NCBI GenBank assembly: GCA_005779305.1
Contig: SXJR01000088.1
Location: 1-38,161, forward strand
From: Myxococcales bacterium
Lineage (GTDB): Bacteria; Myxococcota_A; Polyangia; Haliangiales; Haliangiaceae
Length of the DNA stretch: 38,161 bases
Direction: 5' to 3'
Each line of letters begins with the position of its first letter. Position 1 is the first letter of the stretch. A program made the position numbers and the translations under genes. The notes beneath the pieces were generated by a model. The model saw only the letters and a program-made list of their open reading frames with translations, was not told the origin of the DNA and did no database searches. Below, piece by piece: positions 16,261-24,436 of this stretch.

Positions 16261-17414
16261 AGCCCACCAAGATCCTCGTCACCGGCGCCACCGGGTTCAT
16301 CGGCTCGCGCCTCTGCGAGCTCCTGTCGCTCGCTCACAACCTCCCGTACCGCGCGCTGGTCCGCGACTTCTCGCGCGCCGCGCGGATCGCCCGGCTGGAC
16401 ACCGAGTTGTTCGCCGGCGACATGCTGGACGCCGGCAGCCTGGCGCGGGCGGTGGACGGCTGCGACGTCGTCGTCAACCTGGCCCATGGCGACGACCAGG
16501 CCGCCGAGACGCAGACCGCACACCTCGTCGACGTCTGCACGCGCGCCAAGGTCCGTCGTTTCGTCCACATGAGCTCGATGGCGGTGTACGGGCCGTCGCC
16601 GAAGCTACCGGTGATCACCGAGAGCACCGCGCCGATCGAACGCTGGGGAGAGGCCTACTCCGACGCCAAGGCCGCCGCCGAGGCCGTGGTCCGGGCGGCC
16701 GCCAAGCGCGGGACGCTCTCGACCGTCATCCTCCGCCCGACCATCGTCTACGGTCCCTTCAGCTTCTTCGTCACGCCGATCGTCCAGGACGCGCGGCAGG
16801 GACGGATCAGCCTGATCGACGGCGGCCGCGGCCTCTGCAACGCGGTGTACGTCGACGACGTGTGCGAATCGGTCGTGGCGGGGATCTTCCGCGACGACGC
16901 GGTCGGCTCGATCGTCCAGATCAACGGCGATACCCGCATCACCTGGCGGGACTTCATCACCACGTTCGCCGACATGGTCGAAGGCGACAAGACCATCCAC
17001 GACCACTCGCTCGACGAGATCGCCGCGTACTGGCAGGCGCAGCGCCCACGCGCGCGCGACAGCGTCACCGCGGCGATCCGGCTCGCCGCTTCGCCGGCGT
17101 TCCATGCCCAGCTCGGCACCATCCCACCGGTCGGCAAGTTGATCCGGAGCACCAAGGAGCTGGTCGCTCGGCGTATCACTCCCGAGCAAAAGATGCTGCT
17201 CAAGTCGCGCCTGCAGGGACGCAAGTCCGCCGCGGCTCCCGGCGACGCTCGGCCGATGCGGATGCCCAGCGAGGGTCGGGTCGTGCGCGAGGCGTACCGT
17301 TCGTGGGTGACCAACGATCTGGCCAAGGCCCGGCTCGGCTGGGCGCCGGCCCATTCGTTCGCCCTCGGCGCTCGGCGTACGGGCGAGTGGTTACGCTTCG
17401 CCCGCCTCGTGTGA
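16257..17414 (+). CDS. NAD-dependent epimerase/dehydratase
   Basis: A 385-residue extended short-chain dehydrogenase/reductase. The nucleotide-binding motif ILVTGATGFIGSRLCEL is at the N-terminus; the catalytic Tyr-Lys pair is in EAYSDAKAAAE (YxxxK), and a serine pair lies in VHMSSMAVYGP. These enzymes usually act on nucleotide-sugars. The start is the GTG at 16257, overlapping the upstream stop by four bases. The frame runs further upstream (to 16065), but that part lies inside the oxidoreductase gene. The C-terminal about 100 residues (from RPRARDSVT) are longer and more basic than in typical UDP-sugar epimerases. The 260-base gap after it holds no supported gene. Confidence 0.9.
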   Translation: MKPTKILVTGATGFIGSRLCELLSLAHNLPYRALVRDFSRAARIARLDTELFAGDMLDAGSLARAVDGCDVVVNLAHGDDQAAETQTAHLVDVCTRAKVRRFVHMSSMAVYGPSPKLPVITESTAPIERWGEAYSDAKAAAEAVVRAAAKRGTLSTVILRPTIVYGPFSFFVTPIVQDARQGRISLIDGGRGLCNAVYVDDVCESVVAGIFRDDAVGSIVQINGDTRITWRDFITTFADMVEGDKTIHDHSLDEIAAYWQAQRPRARDSVTAAIRLAASPAFHAQLGTIPPVGKLIRSTKELVARRITPEQKMLLKSRLQGRKSAAAPGDARPMRMPSEGRVVREAYRSWVTNDLAKARLGWAPAHSFALGARRTGEWLRFARLV

Positions 17415-17674
17415 TCGATCGCGCCGACCGTCCGCTCGAGATCGGGATCATGGGCGGCAAAGACGGCACCGAGTCGCTCGGTCACGACGTTGCGACCGAT
17501 CGGTTAGTCGTCGCCCGGTCGCTGTCCGCCGCGTGAGTCGTCGGATCGTGCGAGACAGATGTCGCGCGGGCGCGGCCCGATGTCGCGCGGCCTCCACCGG
17601 TGGGCAACCGCCCGCAGAACCTCGGTTGACGCGCCGCCCACACCGTTGGCGCGTCGCTTGCTCTACGTCCACAC

Positions 17675-19660
17675 ATGGCATTCGAGCACGATCCTCTGGT
17701 GACGGGCACGGCGGCAAACAACGACAACGCGTTGGACGGCACGGTCGCAGGCGCGGAGGCGCCAGGTAAGCGGACCCGCACCCAGAGCATGGGCCCATCG
17801 ATCGATCGCATCGCCGACCGGGTCGCGGCCACACTGCAGCGGCGCACCCAGAACGCTCCGCCACCAGACGGTTCACACGATCGAAACGGTGTCGCCGACG
17901 GCGCCCGGGCTGCGGTCGGTCGGGCCGCCACGTCGCACGGCACGCGACGCCGTTCCGCGGTCGGTCAGCACCAGCCAGACGATCCATTCGGCCTGCACAT
18001 CACGCACGAGGTGGCGCACACGCAGCCGCGCGGCGGGTCGCACGGGCAGCACGAGCTCGACGCGTCGACTCCCGACGATGCCAGTGAGGTCGAGGCCGAC
18101 CCTGTGATGCGCCAAGCGGACGGCAATGGAGTTCACGAGGATGCGGATGGGGCGGTCGCGACCGCGGCGGAGTCGTCGAGTACCTCGCTGCCCACATCGA
18201 TCATGCGCAAGTTCGAGTCGTCGCTTGGTGCGGACCTGTCTTCGGTGCGCGTGCACACGGGTGCGGAGTCAGCGACCGCCGCGCAGGCCGTGGGTGCACG
18301 CGCTTACACCATGGGCCAGGACATCCATTTCGCCGCCGGGCAGTACGAGCCGACGAGCGCGGGCGGCGAGCACTTGCTCGCGCACGAAGTGGCGCACACC
18401 GTGCAGCAGCGTGGCGGCACGCCGACGCGGCAGAACAAGCTCACGGTGTCCACGCCGTTCGACGCCGCGGAGCACGAAGCCGATCGCGCGGCCGACGCGA
18501 TGGTCAGCGGCGTGCCAGCGATGATCGGCGGCGGCGGCTTCGCGGGCGCGCAACGCCAACCCGCGCCGGCCGGCGACCAGAAGCCGGCGGACAACAAGCT
18601 TTCGGCCGGCGACCAGGCGAGGCTCCAGAACACGCTCCAGAAGACCGCCAACAAGTATGGATATCTACTCGATGGTCAACGCGATGGTCTCGAGGCGCTG
18701 TCGAAGGCCCTGGAAGCACCCGACCCGCCGTCGTTCACCGAGCAAGCGTTGTCGTTCCTGATCCAGGCCGCACTCGGCGCAGCGTTCGGCGCGCTCGGTG
18801 GCGCGATTGGAGCTGTGGTCGGAAAGTACGCCGGCGCCGCGGCGAAACCTCTCGCCGCATCGGTCGCGGGTGCCGTGCTGAACCCGAAGGACGCCTACGT
18901 GCCCCCGGGGGTCACCGCAAGCGAGCTGTCGGGCGCCGCCGACGTGGCCGCAAAGATCGCGTCATCGGTGTCGAAGAAGGTCGAAGACTCGATCAAGGGA
19001 GCCTTCGGTACCCTCGCGACCAAGGCGGCCGCCACGGTCAAGGGTCAAGGACCGATCGCTCAGTTCGTCTCGGGCCAGAAGAAAGCGGCGAGAGATGCCG
19101 CGAAGCTGGCGTCGGAAGCGTTCATCGACAACCAGCAGCAATTCACGCCCACCCCGGAAGGCCTCGCTGCCGCAATCGGCATCGAACAGGCGCTCGAGGA
19201 GGTGTATCAGAAGGCGTCGAGCGAACAATTCATGGCGTCGCTCGTCGAGTGGTCGAAGGTCGTGAACAGCAGCAACGGCCGCGAGAACGGCATGATCGTG
19301 ATCGAGTGCACGATCGATTCACCGCAGGCGGCTCCGGGCGGCTTCAAGTCGACATGGCAAGGCATCAACCAGGCGGCACGGACGATCGTGAAGCAATCCT
19401 ACTCGGACAAGGTGGTCGCAGAGACCGGCGCGATGATGCAGATCAAGATCAAGTCGAAGGACACCTGGATCTTCATCACGTCAAGGGGACGCGGTGACGT
19501 CACGCATCCGACGAGCGGTGACCAGGCTGCGTTCCTGATTCAGAAGGCGGGCGGCGACCCGAAGAAGCCGGACGACAACCTCGCTCGACTCGGCGCCTAT
19601 CTGCTGGTCAACGAGATCGCCGGCAAGAGGTTCGCCGAGATCAACCTGGCCACGGACTAG
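17675..19660 (+). CDS. DUF4157 (eCIS core domain) protein 1, with duplicated half-domain and glycine-rich helix
   Basis: A 661-residue protein. The intact DUF4157 module is at about 170-275: FESSLGADLSSVRVHTG, then DIHFAAGQYEP, then HEVAH at 237-241 followed by TVQQRGG, and AEHEADRAADAMV. DUF4157 marks cargo/toxins of extracellular contractile injection systems (eCIS), and its HExxH suggests a zinc site. A second, partial copy lies upstream at about 100-155 (QPDDPFGLHITHEVAHTQPRGG and EVEADPVMRQ, HEVAH 111-115); it lacks the first half of the module. After the core comes a Gly/Ala-rich hydrophobic stretch (about 365-410, with GAAFGALGGAIGAVVGKYAG) that looks like a glycine-zipper helix hairpin, then a C-terminal alpha/beta region I cannot name. 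No signal peptide. No eCIS structural gene is in the window. The start is weakly supported (no clear ribosome site). Confidence 0.85.
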   Translation: MAFEHDPLVTGTAANNDNALDGTVAGAEAPGKRTRTQSMGPSIDRIADRVAATLQRRTQNAPPPDGSHDRNGVADGARAAVGRAATSHGTRRRSAVGQHQPDDPFGLHITHEVAHTQPRGGSHGQHELDASTPDDASEVEADPVMRQADGNGVHEDADGAVATAAESSSTSLPTSIMRKFESSLGADLSSVRVHTGAESATAAQAVGARAYTMGQDIHFAAGQYEPTSAGGEHLLAHEVAHTVQQRGGTPTRQNKLTVSTPFDAAEHEADRAADAMVSGVPAMIGGGGFAGAQRQPAPAGDQKPADNKLSAGDQARLQNTLQKTANKYGYLLDGQRDGLEALSKALEAPDPPSFTEQALSFLIQAALGAAFGALGGAIGAVVGKYAGAAAKPLAASVAGAVLNPKDAYVPPGVTASELSGAADVAAKIASSVSKKVEDSIKGAFGTLATKAAATVKGQGPIAQFVSGQKKAARDAAKLASEAFIDNQQQFTPTPEGLAAAIGIEQALEEVYQKASSEQFMASLVEWSKVVNSSNGRENGMIVIECTIDSPQAAPGGFKSTWQGINQAARTIVKQSYSDKVVAETGAMMQIKIKSKDTWIFITSRGRGDVTHPTSGDQAAFLIQKAGGDPKKPDDNLARLGAYLLVNEIAGKRFAEINLATD

Positions 19661-19665
19661 GTGCT

Positions 19666-19707
19666 CGGAGCGATCGCGACGCCCTACGTCGACGATCGTC
19701 GGCTCCG
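19666..19707 (+). terminator. Large hairpin after DUF4157 gene 1
   Basis: Starting 6 bases after the stop, CGGAGC-GATCG-CGACG (19666-19681) pairs with CGTCG, CGATC and GCTCCG (19687-19707) around the loop CCCTA, with a one-base and a four-base bulge on the 3' arm. That is about 16 base pairs. No U-tract follows. It separates the DUF4157 gene from the lipoprotein gene. Confidence 0.45.
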
Positions 19708-19745
19708 CAGGCCACGGGCCACGGCCGTCGTTATACACTGACGGG

Positions 19746-20297
19746 GTGAGGTTCCTCGCCAGCGTGCTCCTCATCGTCGCGTGCGTCGTGGCGTGCCGGC
19801 CCGAGCCCGTGCTCAACCCCCACAAGGCCACGGGACGAGCTACCAACGTCGAGCACGCGCAGGAGCAGGCCCCCGAAGGAACGGTGCAGGCGCGCGACGG
19901 CTCGCAGTTCGAGCTGGCGACCGTGTGGAGAGACCGTCGCGTGGTGCTGGTGTTCTATCGTGGACATTGGTGTCCGGCCTGCAAGCACCAGCTCGGCGAG
20001 CTCGAGAAGCGACGTGTCGAGCTCGGCAACCTCGGCGCGACCATCGTCGCGGTGAGCTCCGACTCACCCGCGGACGCGACCGCGCTTCACCGGCAGCTGG
20101 GACTCGGCTTCGAGCTGTACGCCGATCCGCAGCTCGCCGTGATCACGAAGTGGGGCGTCGATGACTACGAGAACGGCATCTCGTTGCCGGCGACGTTCGT
20201 CGTCGAGGCTGGTGGCGAGATCAGCTATCGCCGGGTCGGCGAGAAGTCTTCCGATCACCCCACGATGGACGAGCTGCTCGACGCGTTGAAGCGGTAG
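19746..20297 (+). CDS. Thioredoxin-fold peroxiredoxin-like lipoprotein
   Basis: A 183-residue exported protein. The N-terminus is a lipoprotein signal (RFLASVLLIVACVVAC, lipobox VVAC). The body is an AhpC/TSA-like thioredoxin fold with WCPAC (C76 and C79) in the family-typical VFYRGHWCPACKHQL, followed by VSSDSPADA, a cis-proline region SLPATFVVE and a C-terminal helix. It therefore probably reduces disulfides or peroxides at the membrane surface. The start codon is GTG at 19746. A TATACA box (19732-19737) lies so close that the transcript may be leaderless (weak evidence). Neighbours give no clear pathway. Confidence 0.88.
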   Translation: MRFLASVLLIVACVVACRPEPVLNPHKATGRATNVEHAQEQAPEGTVQARDGSQFELATVWRDRRVVLVFYRGHWCPACKHQLGELEKRRVELGNLGATIVAVSSDSPADATALHRQLGLGFELYADPQLAVITKWGVDDYENGISLPATFVVEAGGEISYRRVGEKSSDHPTMDELLDALKR

Positions 20298-20355
20298 CGA
20301 GCGCGGGTGCCTCGCTCTGCAGCGGCGCTCTCGTGCTTGCGCGCTTCTTCTGATA

Positions 20356-20370
20356 GTGTCACAATGACAC
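20356..20370. promoter_or_regulatory. Perfect inverted repeat abutting a start codon, possible repressor operator
   Basis: GTGTCA-CAA-TGACAC is a perfect 6-3-6 inverted repeat ending one base before the ATG of the PARG-like gene. Its GTGTCA/TGACAC half-sites resemble operators of TetR-family repressors. There is no regulator gene next to it, so which protein binds is unknown. The position implies a leaderless or very short 5' end. Confidence 0.45.
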
Positions 20371-20371
20371 G

Positions 20372-21316
20372 ATGCAAACGATTCTCCGACGAGCGTATGA
20401 ACCGGCCGCGCTCCTCTCGCTGCACCCGCCGACGCTGCGGCATCCCAACAAGCAACTGGTCTTCGATCTCGCGTGCGCACCGGCCTCGGTGCACGCCGGC
20501 CTGATCGAGCTGACGCGCTGGGGGGCAGCACCGCTCCCGGACAAGGTCGAGCTCGCCGCCACCGACATCGCGCCCGTTCCGGATGTCTACGAATACGGCA
20601 ACGACACCGGCGTCTGGCACGTGAACTTCGCCGACCCCGAGTTGTTCGTCGCCTACGGCTCGAGCCTGCTGGCCCAGGACGAGCTCCAGTGCGCCGAACA
20701 TCCCGCGCTCGCTTCGCTCCGCGAAGCGCTTCTCGAGGAGCGCGTGCCGGCTCGCACCGAAGAGAACGGCGCGCCGACTCCCGTGCTGGTCACCGGCGTC
20801 GAGCGCCGCTGTGCGCTCGACACGCGCATCCTGTACGGCAACCGCTTCGCCGCGGCCTCGCGATCGATCGTGCGCGAGCACACCCGCGTTCTCTCGCATC
20901 CCACGCGCACCAACCTGATCGCCATCGCCGCGCCAACCGGCTCGGGCCCGTACTTCCGCCGCCACATCGATCAGATCCTGGTCACCGCGTACACCGGCTT
21001 CGCTGCGGCCGCGTTCGAGTCTCGCCGCCTCTGGCCCGATGCGCCGGTCGAGATCCGCAGCGGCTTCTGGGGCTGCGGCGCCTTCGGCGGCAATCGCCAC
21101 CTGATGACCCTGCTCCAGCTCCTCGCCGCGCGCCTGGCCGGCATCGATCGCCTGCGCTTCTACGCCGTCGAGGAGCGCGGCCTCCACGACTTCCACGCCG
21201 GCGCGGGCGCGCTCGACGAGGTCCTCGCCGCCGGCACACCCGGCGAGCCGCTCGACGCGCTCCTCGAGCGCGTCGACGACCTCGACTACGAGTGGGGCGT
21301 CGGCAACGGCACCTGA
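20372..21316 (+). CDS. Divergent poly(ADP-ribose) glycohydrolase (PARG)-like protein
   Basis: A 314-residue protein with two PARG landmarks. Near residue 85-104 it has VNFADPELFVAYGSS and LLAQDELQ, where Q102-D103-E104 sits where PARG has the catalytic QEE; the spacing from the FA pair to the Q is the same as in the canonical loop. Near 232-242 it has GFWGCGAFGGNR, matching the conserved GNWGCGAFGGD segment that ends the macrodomain. The diphosphate-binding triple glycine before QEE is replaced (PELFVA), so activity on ADP-ribose is uncertain. No signal peptide is present. A TetR-type inverted repeat abuts the start. A carboxyltransferase remnant begins in the same frame directly after its stop. 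The PARG assignment rests on my reading of two motifs. Confidence 0.68.
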   Translation: MQTILRRAYEPAALLSLHPPTLRHPNKQLVFDLACAPASVHAGLIELTRWGAAPLPDKVELAATDIAPVPDVYEYGNDTGVWHVNFADPELFVAYGSSLLAQDELQCAEHPALASLREALLEERVPARTEENGAPTPVLVTGVERRCALDTRILYGNRFAAASRSIVREHTRVLSHPTRTNLIAIAAPTGSGPYFRRHIDQILVTAYTGFAAAAFESRRLWPDAPVEIRSGFWGCGAFGGNRHLMTLLQLLAARLAGIDRLRFYAVEERGLHDFHAGAGALDEVLAAGTPGEPLDALLERVDDLDYEWGVGNGT

Positions 21317-21718
21317 GTCGGGCTCATCGACTCCGGGGGCGCGCCCATCGATCCCAACCCCGACAGCGATCCCGACATGATCTCGCTATTCGCCGGCAGC
21401 GGCCATCTGTTCCGCGAGCAGGTGGTGATGAGCGGCGTCGTCCCCCGGGTCGCCGCGATGGTCGGTCCCGGCGAGACCGACGAGCAGTGCATCGACGCGG
21501 TGCGCCGCCACCTGTCGTACATGCCGTCGGACTGCGGCGAGCGCCCGCCGATCGTCGCGTGTGCCGATCCGATCGATAGCGCCGACGAGGCGCTGCTCGA
21601 TGTGGTGCCCGACAGCCAGCGGCTGGAACCACACCGTCGAACGGCTCGCCCGCAGGCGCGGGATCATGCCGGTCCAGGAGGCGCGATCCACGGCTTCACC
21701 TGGAGGTCGGGATCGTGA
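21317..21718 (+). pseudogene. Remnant of acyl-CoA carboxylase carboxyltransferase (beta) subunit
   Basis: Directly after the PARG-like stop, in the same frame, the sequence reads LIDSGGAPIDPNPD, then GHLFREQVVMSGVVPRVAAM and VGPG, matching the IDSGGAR...SGVVPQ...MGP core of biotin-dependent carboxyltransferases. The next residue should open the AGGA motif, but the frame jumps to ETDEQCIDAVRRHLSYMPSD and then DEALLDVVPDSQR, which resembles the AVRRYLSYLP...LLDIVP part normally about 70 residues further on. After that the frame becomes unrelated. So the N-terminal part, an internal block and the C-terminal half are missing. No start codon with a ribosome site was seen. It is a decayed gene, and the in-frame junction at the stop suggests a recombination scar. 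The rest of the gap to 21798 shows nothing. Confidence 0.6.
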
Positions 21719-21798
21719 GACGGGGCGGCCCGGGCCCGGGCGCGGGCTGGGGTCGATGCCGCCGTTCACGTGGCCGCGGGGATCGCCCGCGAGCGGCG

Positions 21799-22158
21799 TC
21801 ACTCGGCTGGAACCTCGACGCGGCCCTGGTCGTGCTCGGGACACGCCGTGACCGCGCCGTCGACGTTGCAGGTGAGGTCGTTGGTCATGACGAGCCGGAC
21901 GGTCTGGCCCGCGACCAGACCCGCCGGGCAGGCCACGGACTTCGCTGGCGGTGCCTGGCAGGTGCCACCCGGAGGGCAGGTGAATTCGTTCCGGGTCGCG
22001 GCGAGGCACGTGCCGCTCTCGAGCATCGTTACGTCGAACTCCTCGTAGACGCCGTCCGGCTTGGGGCTGCGGTCCTTGACCGGCGTGGAGCCGCACGCCG
22101 TCGAGGCGAGCAGGAGGATGACGGACGCGAGGCGCATGGCTCGACGGTGCTGACGCAT
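21799..22158 (-). CDS. Small Cys-containing lipoprotein, unknown function
   Basis: A 119-residue predicted lipoprotein: MRQHRRAMRLASVILLLASTACGS has a basic n-region, a hydrophobic core and a lipobox-like STAC. The mature part has five further cysteines in TCLA, FTCPPGGTCQ and SVACPAG and a beta-rich look (TVRLVMTNDLTC). I do not recognise a family. An alternative start is the ATG at 22137. It follows DUF4157 gene 2 on the same strand after 106 bases. Confidence 0.65.
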   Translation of the reverse strand: MRQHRRAMRLASVILLLASTACGSTPVKDRSPKPDGVYEEFDVTMLESGTCLAATRNEFTCPPGGTCQAPPAKSVACPAGLVAGQTVRLVMTNDLTCNVDGAVTACPEHDQGRVEVPAE

Positions 22159-22264
22159 GGTTCGATCATCGCCGACTCCGGCACGAGAGGGCAACCCGAA
22201 GTCCGCACGTTGCCTCCGTCGCGAACCCGCGCAGTTCGTGATCGCCTTGTCGTCATCCGGCGGA

Positions 22265-24358
22265 TCATCGACGTTGCCTCCGCGGGAACTCTCGGACGAA
22301 CCGGGAACCGAGCGTGTCGGCCAGCAGGTCCCAGCCGACCGCGTCGATCGCCCTGAGGGCGTCACCGGGAGGCGCGGTCGCGAGCACGCGCAGGCAGGCT
22401 GCGCGCGCCTTGCTATCGCCGCGGAGCAGGTCCTTGAGCAGGGCGACCCGCGCTGGATACAGGAGCGACTCGAGGCCACCGCGCGTCATCGTGGCGCGAT
22501 CGAAGTACTCGAGCGCGTAGCCGACCTTCCCGGTTCCATCGCCGGGCCCCGGCACCCACGCCAGGACCCGGCGGATCGTCTCGATCTCCCGCCCGGCCAT
22601 CGAGGCGACGGTTTTCTTGAACGCCTCCTTCTGGTAGTCCTTCTCGAGGCCCTCGCCTACCTCCTCGAGCTCGCTTCGCTTCTCGGTCATGAGCGTCGCG
22701 AGTCCGTGACGAAACATCGGGTCCGCGAAGAGCTCATCAATCGACGCGTGGTTCCATCGGGTCGCGCGCTGGGCCTCGGGGAGCTCGGCGTCCGGCTTGA
22801 CGATGGGGATCAGCTCCTCGGCCGCAAACAGCCCGCCCGGCGCCAGCAGCGTGCTGAGCGACTGATAGGCACCGTTCGCCTGCCCGAGCCGGTGCGCGGC
22901 CTCGACATCGGCCACGCTCGCCCGCACCGCGCGCATCGCCGCCTCCTTCGTGTCGCCCTTGGCCAGGTTGTGGTCGCCGAAGATCGTCTTCTGTTCGCCG
23001 CCGATCGTGACGCGAATGCCATCGGTGTTGTCGCGGTCGTGGATCGCACCGCACACCAGGTCGCCGAACGTGAACGGCGCGACGCCCTTGGCGGCCAAGT
23101 CGAGCTCCAGGGTCTTTCGCGCCTCGCTGCTGATGTAGCTCTCCTTGGCGGCACCCAGCAAGGTGTCCCGGTCGATGTGACTCGCCAGCTGCTCGCCGAG
23201 GTAGCCCTTGAAGTTGAAGAAGAACATCGGGGCCTTCGCGTTCCAGTACGCGCACGCCGTGATCCGCGGGGTGCGGTTGTGGCCGGCGGAGAACGAGTCG
23301 GTCAGGAAGTGGTCGGCGAACGCGTTGGCGGCCAGGGCCCGCTCGGTGCCAAGGCCCGCCCGTCCTGCGTTCCAGGCCTCGAGCACGGCGACCAGGTGCC
23401 GGCGCCGGTAGTTTCCGATCGCGTTGTCCGGGACCTGTTTCATTCCGGACCGGAACGGATCCGTGCCGCCGTTGGTGGCCGCTCCGCCCTTGTCGGCGGT
23501 CGATCGGGCCTCGTCGCCCTCCACGGGGTTGACGAAGTGCGAGGCGTTGGACGCCAGCAGCCGGTAGAACCGCCGGTCGGCGGCCTCGCGTGCCTCCTTG
23601 GAGAAGTTCAGCTTTTGCTCCTTGCGGCCATGGACCTTCACGATGCGGACGTAGTCCAGCTCCTCGCGGGTGCCCCCGCCCTTGCCCGGGCGCCCGGCAA
23701 GGAATCGCATCTCGTCGATGCTTGTGAAGTAGTCACCGCCCATCGCCACCATGTCGCCGTAGCTGACGCGGTAGCCCGGCGCCAGTTCGACGGTCTGGGT
23801 CTGGCCATGGCGGGTCCGGGTGGCCGCATCACCGATCTCGCGGTGCTCGCCGGGCTCGAACCGCTGGGCTGACCCTGGCCGGGCGATCCCGTCGATCTCG
23901 CCGGCGACGCGCTCCCCGCGGGCGACGGCCTCGCCGACCCGGTCGGCCTCCACCTCGAGCGCGTCGGTATCGTCGTCGTCGTCGCGTCTGGCCTGGGCGG
24001 TACCAGCGCCCTGCCGCTGCTGCACGACGTGAGCGAGCTCGTGTCCGATGAGAAAGGTGGCATCGGGCGCCCACAGCTCGTCCCCGGCGAAGTGGATGTC
24101 GTCACCCTTCGTGACGGCGCGCGCGCCGTGGCCCTCCGCAACGCCATCGTGCTGATGGATCCGGACCGAGCCGGGATCGACGCCAACCGCCGTTGCCACG
24201 TCGCCGCCTCCAAGGTACCCAAGCCCGGCCGTCGAGGGGTCGCGCTCGGTTGCGCCGCCACCGTGGCCGAGGTTGCCGCCGCCGGCCCGGCTGGCGGCAG
24301 GGTCGGGCGAGGCGTCGCCAGGAGAATCGCGGGTCTGCGAGCCACGGAGCTGTCTCAT
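22265..24358 (-). CDS. DUF4157 (eCIS core domain) protein 2, with phospholipase C/P1-nuclease-like motif
   Basis: A 697-residue protein. The N-terminal DUF4157 module includes VDPGSVRIHQHDG, DDIHFAGDELWAPD, HELAH at 106-110 followed by VVQQRQG, and LEVEADRVGEAVARG. The long C-terminal region has ADHFLTDSFSAGHNRTPR: H350, D354 and H360 are spaced as in metal-binding motifs of the zinc-dependent phospholipase C / S1-P1 nuclease fold. FVNPVEGD upstream and GAIHDRDNTDG downstream could supply further ligands. A plausible reading is a contractile-injection cargo protein with a metal-dependent hydrolase payload. The payload call is inference from motif spacing. No signal peptide is visible, as expected for such cargo. 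It follows a lipoprotein gene (78-base gap) on the same strand. Confidence 0.83.
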   Translation of the reverse strand: MRQLRGSQTRDSPGDASPDPAASRAGGGNLGHGGGATERDPSTAGLGYLGGGDVATAVGVDPGSVRIHQHDGVAEGHGARAVTKGDDIHFAGDELWAPDATFLIGHELAHVVQQRQGAGTAQARRDDDDDTDALEVEADRVGEAVARGERVAGEIDGIARPGSAQRFEPGEHREIGDAATRTRHGQTQTVELAPGYRVSYGDMVAMGGDYFTSIDEMRFLAGRPGKGGGTREELDYVRIVKVHGRKEQKLNFSKEAREAADRRFYRLLASNASHFVNPVEGDEARSTADKGGAATNGGTDPFRSGMKQVPDNAIGNYRRRHLVAVLEAWNAGRAGLGTERALAANAFADHFLTDSFSAGHNRTPRITACAYWNAKAPMFFFNFKGYLGEQLASHIDRDTLLGAAKESYISSEARKTLELDLAAKGVAPFTFGDLVCGAIHDRDNTDGIRVTIGGEQKTIFGDHNLAKGDTKEAAMRAVRASVADVEAAHRLGQANGAYQSLSTLLAPGGLFAAEELIPIVKPDAELPEAQRATRWNHASIDELFADPMFRHGLATLMTEKRSELEEVGEGLEKDYQKEAFKKTVASMAGREIETIRRVLAWVPGPGDGTGKVGYALEYFDRATMTRGGLESLLYPARVALLKDLLRGDSKARAACLRVLATAPPGDALRAIDAVGWDLLADTLGSRFVREFPRRQRR

Positions 24359-24436
24359 GCTCCGTGGTTGCAGCAGCCCGTCGGATCGATCACGAAGATC
24401 GAAGGGTCGATAGGCTAGCCATGGTGGCGGACGCGC

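Noticed and set aside
21314-21316. TGA between the PARG-like gene and the carboxyltransferase remnant as a possible second selenocysteine codon
   Set aside because: The two sides belong to unrelated families, no cysteine is expected at this position, and I see no suitable hairpin downstream.
22157-23872. A 571-residue plus-strand frame opposite DUF4157 gene 2
   Set aside because: Arg/Gly-rich shadow frame; the minus frame contains HELAH, HFLTDSFSAGH and other motifs.
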